This document shows positions 8,526 to 17,415 of a stretch of DNA of 64,000 nucleotides, piece after piece. The stretch is from Halomonas dongshanensis (GTDB lineage Bacteria > Pseudomonadota > Gammaproteobacteria > Pseudomonadales > Halomonadaceae), in NCBI RefSeq assembly GCF_024790395.1, contig NZ_JAJISC010000002.1, positions 434,001-498,000 of the forward strand, in the 5' to 3' direction. How positions within the stretch are numbered: the stretch's first letter is position 1; every line of letters begins with the position of its first letter. The notes beneath the pieces were generated by a model. That model was not told where the DNA came from, searched no databases, and saw nothing but the letters and a program-made list of their open reading frames with translations. Both the position numbers and the translations under genes were made by a program.

Positions 8526-9379
8526 GCCAGGCCAACTCGACCGTCGGCACCAAACGTATTGAGCGCTGCTTTGCCGCCCTAAAATCGCAAAACCGTCCGG
8601 CGCTGGTAAGCTTTTTGACCGCCGGCGACCCGGACCCGGAGACCTCGCAGCGCCTGCTCGATGGCCTGCCGGAAGCGGGCGTCGATATCATCGAGCTGGG
8701 CATGCCCTTCAGCGACCCGATGGCCGATGGCCCCGCGATCCAAAAGGCCGCGCTGCGCGCGCTGGCAGCAGGGCAAACCCAGGCCAAAACGCTTGCCATG
8801 GTGAAGCGCTTTCGTGAGACCAACCGCGACACACCCATCGTGCTAATGGGCTACTACAACCCCATTTACCGCTACGGCGTCGAGCGTTTTCTAAAAGACG
8901 CCGCTGATGCCGGAGTAGACGGGTTGATCGTGGTGGACATTCCCCCGGAGCACGACGACGAACTCTGTACCCCCGCCGCGCGCTACGGTATCGATTTCAT
9001 CCGCCTGGCGACCCCCACCACCGATGCCAAGCGCCTGCCCCGCGTGCTCGAAAGCGCCTCGGGGTTCATCTACTACGTCTCGGTCGCCGGGGTTACCGGC
9101 GTAGGCGCACCGACACCGGAAAAACTCGAGCGCGCCGTGGCCGAGCTGAAACAGCACACGTCGCTTCCCGTGGGCGTCGGTTTCGGCATTCGCACGCCGG
9201 AACAGGCCGCCACCATCGGCTGCTTCAGCGACGCCGTGGTGGTCGGCTCGGCGCTGGTCGAGCGCATCGAGCACGCTAAAACACCGGATGAAGCCGTGGC
9301 AGGCGTTCACGGGCTCGCTAAGGAGCTTGCGCAAAGCGTACGGCGGTGCCGTGAGGCGGTAACGGTAGAAGGTGAATAA
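8522..9379 (+). CDS. trpA: Tryptophan synthase alpha subunit
   Basis: A 285-residue TIM-barrel enzyme that cleaves indole-3-glycerol phosphate to indole for TrpB. The catalytic glutamate is in [18 protein letters not shown] and the catalytic aspartate in [27 protein letters not shown] and [12 protein letters not shown] bind the phosphate. The C-terminus ends [13 protein letters not shown]. This differs from the C-terminus of the decayed trpA copy at 18635-18748, which would read RRWREAQAIV, so the two are diverged alleles rather than a fresh duplication. Confidence 0.97.
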   Translation: MSQANSTVGTKRIERCFAALKSQNRPALVSFLTAGDPDPETSQRLLDGLPEAGVDIIELGMPFSDPMADGPAIQKAALRALAAGQTQAKTLAMVKRFRETNRDTPIVLMGYYNPIYRYGVERFLKDAADAGVDGLIVVDIPPEHDDELCTPAARYGIDFIRLATPTTDAKRLPRVLESASGFIYYVSVAGVTGVGAPTPEKLERAVAELKQHTSLPVGVGFGIRTPEQAATIGCFSDAVVVGSALVERIEHAKTPDEAVAGVHGLAKELAQSVRRCREAVTVEGE

Positions 9380-9455
9380 AAAATCGAGGTTTGGTTGCCT
9401 ACTGAATGTTTTCTTGATGAAGTGAACAAAATATTCAGTTTGGGGCGCAACCAGT

Positions 9456-9704
9456 ATGAAATTCGTGGGCTATGCGTATCTTCATGAACGACTAGCGCTA
9501 GGGGTATGTGCGCCCACATGCCCCGCTAAAGTGCGCCCTATCACACGCATCATGACGATGGGACAAGAAATAGCCGTCCCTACCGAGCGTGCTCCGGATG
9601 CTTCGTTGCTAAGTCATCTGCTGTTTGCACTATTCTACGAGTCGCTAAAAAGACCTGAGATCATGCGTATACTTAGCAGTACACTAGCGGACGAAAAACT
9701 CTAA
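9456..9704 (+). CDS. Hypothetical small protein, possibly a truncated domain
   Basis: An 82-residue open frame between trpA and aroA with an ATG at 9456 but no strong ribosome binding site. The segments FVGYAYLHERL and LLSHLLFALFYESLKR resemble an N-terminal domain seen ahead of larger domains in some Fic-type and related proteins, from memory and without a search. If so this is a stump that has lost its effector domain. It may equally be a small orphan gene at the left edge of the acquired block. The 9705-9786 stretch to aroA holds nothing recognisable. Confidence 0.35.
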   Translation: MKFVGYAYLHERLALGVCAPTCPAKVRPITRIMTMGQEIAVPTERAPDASLLSHLLFALFYESLKRPEIMRILSSTLADEKL

Positions 9705-9786
9705 TCAGCGATGCTACTAAAACTGGGATGTTTGCATAGGAATTTCAAGGCACAGCCTTGTATACAGATGTGTTTGTTTCGATATT

Positions 9787-11052
9787 TCAAGTATAGCTAA
9801 ACAATACACCCAGTTTTGAAAGCTCGGTCCAATAGCCAGGAAAGGTCTTACCCACACAGTCTGGCTCTGATATCTTAATTCCGCGGCACTTAAGCCCCGC
9901 TAATGCAAAACTCATGGCGATACGATGATCTGACATGGTGTCTATCGTGCATGGATGGGCATGCTTGGGCAATGCTGGATCACCAACGACTATCAGGTCG
10001 TCTCCCTCAATGGTTGCAAGGCCCGGTTTGATGCAATTGAGACCTTTATGGACAGCCGCGATACGGTCGCACTCTTTGACCCGAAGATTCGCGATGCCGG
10101 TAAATCGTACGGTTGATGAACCAAACGCGGCCAATACTGCCAGCGTGGGGATTGCATCTTGTATTTGAGCGCCATCAATAAGGGTTGGCAGTGAAGGGAA
10201 TGACTGCATTAACCTATGCGCTGCTGCATCGGGTTGGGAAAAATCGTTAGGCGTATATCCCAGGTCAATCTTACCCCCGGTTAATTTCTCTGCTGCCCAG
10301 AAGTAAGTAGCGGCCGATGCATCGGGCTCTACCCTAAAGTGGCAAGGTGTATATCCTGTCCTTGCAATATGGAAGCTGTTCTCATCATCCTGATAGATGT
10401 GGGCACCAAAAGCTTCCATAACGGCGCGTGTAATCTCTATGTAACCTAAAGCACCGATATTATCTTCGGCAAGCTTGATAGTTGTAGCGCGTTTGCTCAG
10501 TGGAGCTACTAGCATTAGAGATGAAATAAACTGGCTGGAGAGAGTGCCGCTGATGTTTATTGTACCGCCAGGTATGAAGCCCTGCCCGTATACAGTACAG
10601 GGCGGACACCCCGAGGAGGGAACAGTCACATGGATGCCAGCCGTATTTAAGGAATCGATCAAAGGGTGTATCGGCCTTTTCTGCATGTGCTCGTCACCAT
10701 TGAGCACGACTTTACCTTCAACCAGGGCGCATGCAGCCGTCAGAAATCGTATCGCTGTTCCTGCGTTGCCAAGATACAACGAGTCGGAAGGCTGCTTAAG
10801 TGACCCCGTACCGTCAAGTTCGATATTCGTATCGCTGGAGAAGTTGATACGGACGCCGAGCTGGGTGAGTGCCTTCATCATGTAGCGCGTGTCATCGCTG
10901 ACGAGCGCACCGGACAGTGAGCTTGTACCGGTTGTCAGGGCGGCTACAAGCAGAGCTCTATTTGTGATTGATTTTGAGCCCGGCACGGCTACCTTTCCGC
11001 AGAGTGGTAATGGAGAGCACAATATTTCGATGGTAGGCGAGGTGGTCGTCAT
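9787..11052 (-). CDS. aroA: Stand-alone 3-phosphoshikimate 1-carboxyvinyltransferase (EPSP synthase)
   Basis: A 421-residue EPSP synthase, which joins PEP and shikimate-3-phosphate in aromatic biosynthesis. Active-site features are complete: GSKSITNR with Lys27, LGNAGTAIRF (94-103), KRPIHP with Arg126, LSSQF, the catalytic aspartate in QDAIP (Asp299), RVKECDR (Lys326, Glu327) and SDHRIAMSF. The residue matching Pro101 of the E. coli enzyme is Phe103; substitutions at that position are known to alter glyphosate sensitivity in the E. coli enzyme. Related gammaproteobacteria usually carry aroA fused to tyrA, so this is probably a second copy. It is divergent from the LysR gene of the phosphonate cluster and shares its lower GC. 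Confidence 0.92.
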   Translation of the reverse strand: MTTTSPTIEILCSPLPLCGKVAVPGSKSITNRALLVAALTTGTSSLSGALVSDDTRYMMKALTQLGVRINFSSDTNIELDGTGSLKQPSDSLYLGNAGTAIRFLTAACALVEGKVVLNGDEHMQKRPIHPLIDSLNTAGIHVTVPSSGCPPCTVYGQGFIPGGTINISGTLSSQFISSLMLVAPLSKRATTIKLAEDNIGALGYIEITRAVMEAFGAHIYQDDENSFHIARTGYTPCHFRVEPDASAATYFWAAEKLTGGKIDLGYTPNDFSQPDAAAHRLMQSFPSLPTLIDGAQIQDAIPTLAVLAAFGSSTVRFTGIANLRVKECDRIAAVHKGLNCIKPGLATIEGDDLIVVGDPALPKHAHPCTIDTMSDHRIAMSFALAGLKCRGIKISEPDCVGKTFPGYWTELSKLGVLFSYT

Positions 11053-11202
11053 TAGAAGGATTCTCCAGGGATGAAAGTATAACTAGAGGAAACTTCACGC
11101 TAAGCCTGAAGCCGAGAAGGTAAAAGAAGTCATGATAGACGAGTAAAAAATATCAGAATAGAATAGTGTTGAGACCTAATTGTTAGAAAAAGAGACGAAG
11201 CT

Positions 11203-12129
11203 ATGCGCCGCCTTCCTCCTTTGAAAGCTATTGCTGCCTTTGAGGCGGCGGCACGTCATGAAAGTGTGACCAAGGCCGCCATCGAATTGAACGTTAGCCA
11301 TAGCGCCATAAGCCAACAGATAAAAATATTGGAGCACCACTTCAATCAGAAGCTTTTTCAGAAGAAAGGCAACGGTATTGAGTTAACGCCGAAGGCGAGG
11401 AATTTTCTTAAAGATGTAACGGAAAGCTTGGATATCATCGCAGTAGCGTCACAAAATCTAACTAGCTCTAATATTCTAAATCGCATCAGTGTGAATTCAA
11501 CGCCCACCTTTTCAGTACAGTGGCTAGTACCTCGCATTGCTGAATTTCAAAGAGCGTTTCCAAACATTGAGGTTAAAACCGAAGTATCCACAACCGATGT
11601 GTTGAGTAAAGCTTACGAGCAGAGTGACCTGATTGTCAGGCGTTACCCGATGAAGAAGTCAGGAATGGAATGTGTTCGTATACTTGATGATGTTTCTGTA
11701 GCGGTTGCTGCCCCTAGACTATTTGAAGAAGAACGCCTTGAGTCACCTTCGGATCTGCTTCGCTTTAAATTGCTCCATACCAAAAGCCGGATATCAGCAT
11801 GGCCCAACTGGTTTCGCAAAGCGGGTATTATCACTAACCAGACACTAGCAGGGCAGGTCTTCGATCATATCTTTCTTAGCTTGGCATCTGCCAGGAGTGG
11901 GGCAGGTATCTGCCTCTGCCCCCATGTATTTGTTGAAGATGACATTAGAGATGGTCGGCTGGTAAACGTCTTTTCTGAAAACGTTATTATCGGTTCAGGT
12001 TTCTACGCCCTTTACGATAAAAAAAGCCGTGGCGTTCATAATATAGAGCGTCTAATCCGATGGCTGATGGGCGAGAATATTGCCGATACTCCTGCCTCCC
12101 TTGATATCGAATGGGAGCTTTATTCCTAG
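11203..12129 (+). CDS. LysR family transcriptional regulator (GcvA-like), candidate phosphonate cluster activator
   Basis: A 308-residue LysR-type regulator. The helix-turn-helix is ESVTKAAIELNVSHSAISQQ (about residues 21-40) followed by the linker and a periplasmic-binding-like effector domain. It belongs to the GcvA/TrpI branch. It sits between a divergent aroA and the ABC importer operon, 278 bp upstream of the latter, with a textbook LysR-type palindrome at 12285-12299 in that gap. The likely job is activation of the importer-aminotransferase-hydrolase operon in response to the phosphonate substrate. This role is inferred from position. Confidence 0.85.
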   Translation: MRRLPPLKAIAAFEAAARHESVTKAAIELNVSHSAISQQIKILEHHFNQKLFQKKGNGIELTPKARNFLKDVTESLDIIAVASQNLTSSNILNRISVNSTPTFSVQWLVPRIAEFQRAFPNIEVKTEVSTTDVLSKAYEQSDLIVRRYPMKKSGMECVRILDDVSVAVAAPRLFEEERLESPSDLLRFKLLHTKSRISAWPNWFRKAGIITNQTLAGQVFDHIFLSLASARSGAGICLCPHVFVEDDIRDGRLVNVFSENVIIGSGFYALYDKKSRGVHNIERLIRWLMGENIADTPASLDIEWELYS

Positions 12130-12284
12130 AACTATCAACCATTACACACCGTGTTTGTTCACTGCTCTACTGCGGCCCATCTGCTTTAGACGGCTATTAA
12201 TATTTCCTGCCTCTCATTTTGTACTGTCATCAACTCTACAAGAGATCTTTTAATAAGTTTCTCTGGCTTAAAGATGCCCTATGT

Positions 12285-12299
12285 GTAAGAAATTCTTAC
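12285..12299. promoter_or_regulatory. LysR-type palindromic box upstream of the ABC importer operon
   Basis: GTAAGAA, a single central A, then TTCTTAC: a perfect 15-bp dyad. Within it TAAGAAATTCTTA has the T-N11-A spacing typical of LysR recognition boxes. It lies 108 bp before the ATP-binding protein gene and 155 bp after the LysR gene. Confidence 0.55.
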
Positions 12300-12407
12300 T
12301 TAAAGGGTAGGAGTTCTCGCTGGTGTAACACTACGTCTCCAGCATAGGGTTCTGGGTATACGGGAATCAGATAGCACGTATCAAAAGAACACTATCAGGA
12401 GACATGT

Positions 12408-13487
12408 ATGGCTGAACTTATATTGCAAGATATCCGCAAGTCCTACGGTGATACCGAAGTACTCAAGGGTGTTAGCCGCCGTATTGCTGATGGTACCTTC
12501 TTTACTCTGCTCGGCCCGAGCGGTTGTGGAAAAACTACGCTACTCAGAATTATTGCAGGATTCGTATCGCCTACACAGGGGACCGTCCATTTCGGTAGGG
12601 ATGATATCACCCGAGTTTTACCCCATGAGCGGGGTGTCGGGATGGTATTTCAGGATTATGCCCTTTTCCCGGATAAGAACGTCTTCGACAATGTTGCCTA
12701 TGGGCTTCGAGCACGTAAGTTATCAAGCAAAGAGATCCAGCGCAAGGTCCCAGAATATCTGGAAAAAGTGGGGCTTGGCGGTCTTGAATCGCGATTGCCA
12801 GCAGAAATGAGCGGCGGCCAAAGGCAGCGGGTCGCGCTAGCACGTGCGCTGGTCATTGAGCCACGTGTGCTCCTAATGGATGAGCCACTCTCTAATTTAG
12901 ACGCCTCGCTTCGCGTGCAGATGCGCGATGTGATTCGCTCGCTTCAGCTGGAAACCCGAACAACCACAATCTTTGTAACCCATGACCAGGAAGAAGCGCT
13001 CGCCATGTCAGACGAGATCGCTGTCATGAAGAATGGGTGCATTGATCAGTGTGGAGCGCCTGCCGATGTTTATCGCAATCCCAAAACGGCCTATGTGTCA
13101 CGTTTTGTCGGCTCGGCAAACCTAATAGAGGCCGAGTTCCTGGAGCATGGTCTAGATGGAGTAGACCGCTACCGTGTTCAGGATACGCTTGTTGCGGGGC
13201 GTACGATGGAAGTAGCCGCAAATGGCCGCTACCTGATGATTGCCCGCCCTGAAAATATCAAGATTCGCAGGAAAGATAGTGACCCCGTCGGTGGCGAGCT
13301 GGAGGGACGTATTGCTTCCTTCCAGTTCCAGGGGTATCGAACCAGCTTTCATGTCGTCTTGAAAAGTGGTGAGGATTTGCATGTCGAAACAGTCGGTGAA
13401 GCTGAAACCAGTGCACTGGGGCGCGGCGATAACGTTATTGTTTCTATCGGTGAGAAGTGCCTTTTCGTTCCGGAGGCTTCGGCATGA
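12408..13487 (+). CDS. ABC transporter ATP-binding protein (PotA/FbpC/PhnT-like)
   Basis: A 359-residue importer ATPase with Walker A GPSGCGKTT (about 38-46), Q-loop in GMVFQDYALFPDKNV, signature MSGGQRQR, Walker B VLLMDEPLSNLDA and the switch histidine in FVTHDQEE. The C-terminal 120 residues form a TOBE-type regulatory domain, with IARPENIKIR at its start. This subfamily serves iron, thiamine, polyamine and 2-aminoethylphosphonate importers. It heads the operon and overlaps the permease gene by ATGA. With a phosphonopyruvate hydrolase downstream, a phosphonate substrate is most likely. Confidence 0.9.
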   Translation: MAELILQDIRKSYGDTEVLKGVSRRIADGTFFTLLGPSGCGKTTLLRIIAGFVSPTQGTVHFGRDDITRVLPHERGVGMVFQDYALFPDKNVFDNVAYGLRARKLSSKEIQRKVPEYLEKVGLGGLESRLPAEMSGGQRQRVALARALVIEPRVLLMDEPLSNLDASLRVQMRDVIRSLQLETRTTTIFVTHDQEEALAMSDEIAVMKNGCIDQCGAPADVYRNPKTAYVSRFVGSANLIEAEFLEHGLDGVDRYRVQDTLVAGRTMEVAANGRYLMIARPENIKIRRKDSDPVGGELEGRIASFQFQGYRTSFHVVLKSGEDLHVETVGEAETSALGRGDNVIVSIGEKCLFVPEASA

Positions 13488-15121
13488 ATCGTTTCTTTCC
13501 ATGGGGATTTTTGAGCGTAACTGCGCTTGTATTTCTTGCCATCTTTGTGGCTTATCCCATTTTAGGGGTGCTCTTTCGAAGTTTTATAGGTGAAAACGGT
13601 GCATTTTCACTTGATGGGTTCGAAACCTTTCTGACTCGCGGCAAGTATCTCGAAGCGCTCATGAACACAGTCATTCTTGGCTTAATAGTGACGTTGACGT
13701 GTACGATTCTAGGCGTATTTCTTGCTTTTGTTGTGGCACGCTACGATATTCCATTCGCTAATATTGTGCTGTTATTGCCGCTATCAGTGCTCATTATTCC
13801 TGAGCTAATCTCTGCCCAGTCCTGGGTGATGGTGTTTGGCAACAATGGGTTGATAACGAATCTGTTTAAAGCGCTTGGGTTACCGTTTCCCCGCTTTTAC
13901 GGGTGGTTTGGGCTCATCTATGTCATGACGCTAACTTACTATGTTCACGTCTTCCTTGCGGCACTAGCCGCTTTGCGTGGGTTTGATCATAGCCTTGAAG
14001 AAGCAGGGCAAAGCCTTGGAACTGCACCTTTTACAACGTATTTCCGTGTGGTTTTCCCCACTATTCTCCCAGCCGTGCTCGCCTCTGGCCTGATTGTTTT
14101 TACCCTCGTTATTGGCAATTTTGCCATTTCCATTGCCTTGGCACAGCGCGTGCCGCTTTTATCGGTCATGACGTATCGAAGCTTTATCAGTGAGCTTGGT
14201 GGTAATCCCACTATGCAATCGACGTTAGCTACTGTATCGATCCTACTTGTCTCCGGTGTCTTGTTTCTACAGAAGCGCTATCTCTCCAAGCGGAACTACC
14301 AAATGGTGGCTGGGCGCTCCACACCACGCATTAAGTTACGGGGTTGGAAAGCCCTGCTTATTTCGGGTGGGGCGGGGCTGATTATCGTATTGTCGCTAAT
14401 GCCCGCCCTGGTGGTGTTGATGGGGTCCTTCACCGTGTCACGCGGCCCGGTTATGTATTGGGGACAATTCACGCTTGAGCACTACGTGCGAATCTGGGAT
14501 TTCAATCTGGCTGTTATCGGCAATTCCCTCAAATTTGCCTCGCTAGCGACCGGCTTGGGTGTGTGCTTCGCGACGCTTGTCTCATATCTGCTCGTCAAAA
14601 AACGCAGTGTGTTTAGCCCGGTGCTTGATTACCTGCTGCTATTACCGCTGACCATTTCCGGCACGGTGCTAGGGATTGCGCTGGCACAGGGGTTTAACTC
14701 AGGTCCTATCGTGCTGTCAGGAGGCCTATTAATGGTGCTTGCGATGATGGTGAGGCGCCTGCCCTTTGGTGTACGCAATGCCTCATCAAACCTGCATAAC
14801 ATCTCAAACTCTATCGAAGAAGCGTCTGTCAGCCTCGGCGTTCCACCCGTACGAACCTTCTTCAATGTCGTTTTGCCACTGATGGCTCCTGGTATCGCCG
14901 CGGCGGCCATTCTCACCTGGGTCACTACCGTTGCTGAGCTGAGTGCAAGCGTCGTGATCTATCAGGCGGGACAGGAAACCCTACCCATCCAGATATTTCG
15001 TCTCATTAGCTCAGATTTGATGGCCCGAGCATCTGCCTTTGGGGTTATCAACATGTTCATTATCCTCGTTCCTGTTTTTTTTGGGATCAAGGTGATGAAA
15101 GTCCGGCTCTTTTCATCTTAA
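13484..15121 (+). CDS. ABC transporter permease, fused two-domain type
   Basis: A 545-residue membrane protein made of two fused binding-protein-dependent permease domains. Each carries an EAA loop for contact with the ATPase: SLEEAGQSLGTAPFTTYFRVVFP in the first half and SIEEASVSLGVPPVRTFFNVVLP in the second, written here only as landmarks. This FbpB/ThiP-like architecture is used by several iron and aminoethylphosphonate importers. The ATG at 13484 is chosen because it overlaps the preceding stop (ATGA) and follows CGGAGG; an earlier in-frame start at 13457 would extend into the ATPase gene. Confidence 0.9.
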   Translation: MNRFFPWGFLSVTALVFLAIFVAYPILGVLFRSFIGENGAFSLDGFETFLTRGKYLEALMNTVILGLIVTLTCTILGVFLAFVVARYDIPFANIVLLLPLSVLIIPELISAQSWVMVFGNNGLITNLFKALGLPFPRFYGWFGLIYVMTLTYYVHVFLAALAALRGFDHSLEEAGQSLGTAPFTTYFRVVFPTILPAVLASGLIVFTLVIGNFAISIALAQRVPLLSVMTYRSFISELGGNPTMQSTLATVSILLVSGVLFLQKRYLSKRNYQMVAGRSTPRIKLRGWKALLISGGAGLIIVLSLMPALVVLMGSFTVSRGPVMYWGQFTLEHYVRIWDFNLAVIGNSLKFASLATGLGVCFATLVSYLLVKKRSVFSPVLDYLLLLPLTISGTVLGIALAQGFNSGPIVLSGGLLMVLAMMVRRLPFGVRNASSNLHNISNSIEEASVSLGVPPVRTFFNVVLPLMAPGIAAAAILTWVTTVAELSASVVIYQAGQETLPIQIFRLISSDLMARASAFGVINMFIILVPVFFGIKVMKVRLFSS

Positions 15122-15138
15122 TCGAAGGGAAAATACGC

Positions 15139-16116
15139 ATGAGATACTTAGGCTACGCTTCTACATTTACTCTTCTGACCATCATTGGGGCAGCCACTAA
15201 TGCTACTGCTGGCGAGGTAAATCTTTACACCTCTAATAGCGAAGATGCGGTTGCACTCGTACTGGATGCCGTTGCTGAGCAGGCACCAGACATCAAGATT
15301 AACGTCATCGGTGGAGGATCTGGCTCGTTATTGCGTCGTATCGAGGCAGAGCAATCAGCCCCGGTGGCAGACCTATTCTGGAGCAGCGGCTTCTCTACGT
15401 TGGCGGGCTTTTCAAACCTGTTTACAGCCTATGAGTCGCCCGAGGCTGATTCCCTTCTTCCAGCGCTGCAAACAGAGAGTGCTCCCTGGACCGGAACGAA
15501 TACCCACGTAACCGTCATCATGGTCAATTCTGATGTGCTTGATGGCGAGGCACCGCAGACATGGGAAGCGCTGATGGATAAGCGCTGGGCGGGGCAGGTA
15601 ACCATGGCCGATCCAGCCAACTCAAGTTCTTCCTATGCGCAGCTTTATGGCATCTACCAGCTTTATGGCGAAGAAGGGGTTAGAAACCTGGCTGACATTG
15701 TCGAGCTGCAAGGAAGCACCAGCGGTGTCTACAAGGCAGTGGCACAGGGTGAATATCCGCTTGGCATGACAATGGAGTATGCCGCACAACGCTATATACA
15801 CGGTGGGCAAGATGACATTTCAATGATTTATCCCACTGATGGGACCTTCCTGTCGCCCGAGGGCATGGCGCTCATCAAAAACGGCCCCAACTCTGAAGAG
15901 GCCAAGCAGGTTTATGACCTCCTGCTATCACAAAACTTGCAGGAACAGCTCTTCGATTTGACCTTTCGCCGTCCTTCGCGAGCGGATCTTGACGATGCCA
16001 TTGCCAACAGTGGCCTCCCGTTAATGGAGGATATCAATATCATCGAGGTCGATGAGACTGAGGCGGGAGAGCAGCGTGATTACCTACTAGAGCTTTGGGC
16101 TGACGCACGAGGCTAG
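15139..16116 (+). CDS. ABC transporter substrate-binding protein (Fe/aminoethylphosphonate-type family)
   Basis: A 325-residue periplasmic binding protein. Residues 1-24 are a signal peptide with cleavage after ATA, and the mature protein starts GEVNLYTSNSED, the typical first strand of this family. SGSLLRRIEAEQ and DLFWSSGFSTLAGF match binding proteins annotated for Fe(III) or 2-aminoethylphosphonate. It completes the importer with the ATPase and the fused permease. No iron-binding tyrosine pair near the C-terminus was noticed, and the downstream catabolic genes favour an organophosphonate ligand such as phosphonoalanine. Confidence 0.88.
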   Translation: MRYLGYASTFTLLTIIGAATNATAGEVNLYTSNSEDAVALVLDAVAEQAPDIKINVIGGGSGSLLRRIEAEQSAPVADLFWSSGFSTLAGFSNLFTAYESPEADSLLPALQTESAPWTGTNTHVTVIMVNSDVLDGEAPQTWEALMDKRWAGQVTMADPANSSSSYAQLYGIYQLYGEEGVRNLADIVELQGSTSGVYKAVAQGEYPLGMTMEYAAQRYIHGGQDDISMIYPTDGTFLSPEGMALIKNGPNSEEAKQVYDLLLSQNLQEQLFDLTFRRPSRADLDDAIANSGLPLMEDINIIEVDETEAGEQRDYLLELWADARG

Positions 16117-16181
16117 CCCTTCGTACGCTGATAGTCGGTAGGAACACGCCTAGCTCACACCTCAATAATCAAGGAAATAAA

Positions 16182-17396
16182 ATGGGAATCCTTTCATCCA
16201 AATTGACGGCTGTTAAGCCCTCCCAAACGAAGGCAATGACCGCACTGGCTGCGAGCCTTCGAGCTCAGGGTAGAAGCATCATTACTCTGAGCCAGGGAGA
16301 GCCTGATTTCGAGACACCCGCCAATATTAAACAAGCCGCCATCGCAGCCATTGAGGCTGGCCATACGAAGTACACTGCCGTGGCCGGTATCGATGCGTTG
16401 CGGCAGGCCATTGTGACCAAGTTCCAGCGCGAGAACGGGCTTAACTTCACAGCAGAGCAAATTACGGTGGGATGCGGTGCCAAGCAGCTTCTATTCAATG
16501 CCCTTGTGGCAAGTTTGGATGAGGGCGACGAGGTGGTCTTCGCGACGCCGTGCTGGGTTTCCTATCCGGAAATGATAAAGCTAGCCGGTGGTATTCCTAT
16601 CGCGATGGCGACCCATATCGATGATGGTTTTATCCTGCAGCCTGATATGCTTCGCAAGGCCCTGACACCGTGCACAAAGTGGCTGATGCTCAATTCCCCT
16701 TCGAACCCAACAGGGGCAGTTTACACGCGTAAAGACTTGGAAGCGCTAGCTGAAGTACTCCGGGATTATCCGGATGTCTGGGTGCTTTCGGATGATATCT
16801 ACGAGCACTTGGTATATGGCGACGCTGAATTTGCCACCCTAGCAGCGGTAGCTCCGGATCTAGCACCCCGTACCCTGACGGTTAACGGAGTATCGAAAGC
16901 TTATGCTATGACGGGGTGGCGAGTTGGTTATGCAGCGGGGCCTCTTGAGTTGATTAAAGCAATGAACACGGTGCAGGGGCAGTCCACCTCTCATACAAGC
17001 TCAATCTCCCAATTTGCAGCCGTTGAAGCACTACTGGGCGATCAAGGTTTTTTAGTCGACTTCCGACGTGCATTTCAAGCGCGCAGAGACTTAGTAGTAG
17101 GACTGCTGAATGCCATTCCAGGGCTTGAGTGCCGTACACCCGACGGGGCGTTTTACGTTTTCGTTGCCTGCCAAGAATTATTGGACAGTAAAACGCCGAA
17201 CGGTCAGCACCTTGAAACAGATATGGATTTAGCGATGTATCTGCTGGAAGAAGCTGGCGTGGCCATAGTGCCGGGCTCAGGGTTCTTGGCTGACGGCTTT
17301 ATCCGCATTTCCTACGCCGCCTCAGAAGACGAGTTAACAAAAGCTTGCGCTGCGATTAGTGAGGCCGTGCAGAAGCTTTCTATCACCCACGCTTGA
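16182..17396 (+). CDS. Class I/II PLP aminotransferase, candidate phosphonoalanine transaminase
   Basis: A 404-residue fold-type I aminotransferase. The family signatures NSPSNPTGAVYT, WVLSDDIYEHLVY, the PLP lysine in VNGVSKAYAMTGWRVGY and the carboxylate-binding arginine in FIRISYAAS are present. It resembles bacterial aspartate aminotransferases of the AspC/AatA type. Immediately downstream (19 bp) is a phosphonopyruvate hydrolase, so its probable reaction is conversion of 2-amino-3-phosphonopropionate (phosphonoalanine, an aspartate analogue) to phosphonopyruvate. Variovorax uses such a PalB-PalA pair. The assignment to this substrate is inference from context. Confidence 0.85.
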   Translation: MGILSSKLTAVKPSQTKAMTALAASLRAQGRSIITLSQGEPDFETPANIKQAAIAAIEAGHTKYTAVAGIDALRQAIVTKFQRENGLNFTAEQITVGCGAKQLLFNALVASLDEGDEVVFATPCWVSYPEMIKLAGGIPIAMATHIDDGFILQPDMLRKALTPCTKWLMLNSPSNPTGAVYTRKDLEALAEVLRDYPDVWVLSDDIYEHLVYGDAEFATLAAVAPDLAPRTLTVNGVSKAYAMTGWRVGYAAGPLELIKAMNTVQGQSTSHTSSISQFAAVEALLGDQGFLVDFRRAFQARRDLVVGLLNAIPGLECRTPDGAFYVFVACQELLDSKTPNGQHLETDMDLAMYLLEEAGVAIVPGSGFLADGFIRISYAASEDELTKACAAISEAVQKLSITHA

Positions 17397-17415
17397 ATTC
17401 AAGGGGAGCAATCCT

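Noticed and set aside
15139..16116. Iron(III) importer interpretation of the ABC transporter
   Set aside because: The family is shared by iron and phosphonate systems, but a clear paired-tyrosine iron site was not seen and the operon continues into phosphonate enzymes. It is not fully excluded.
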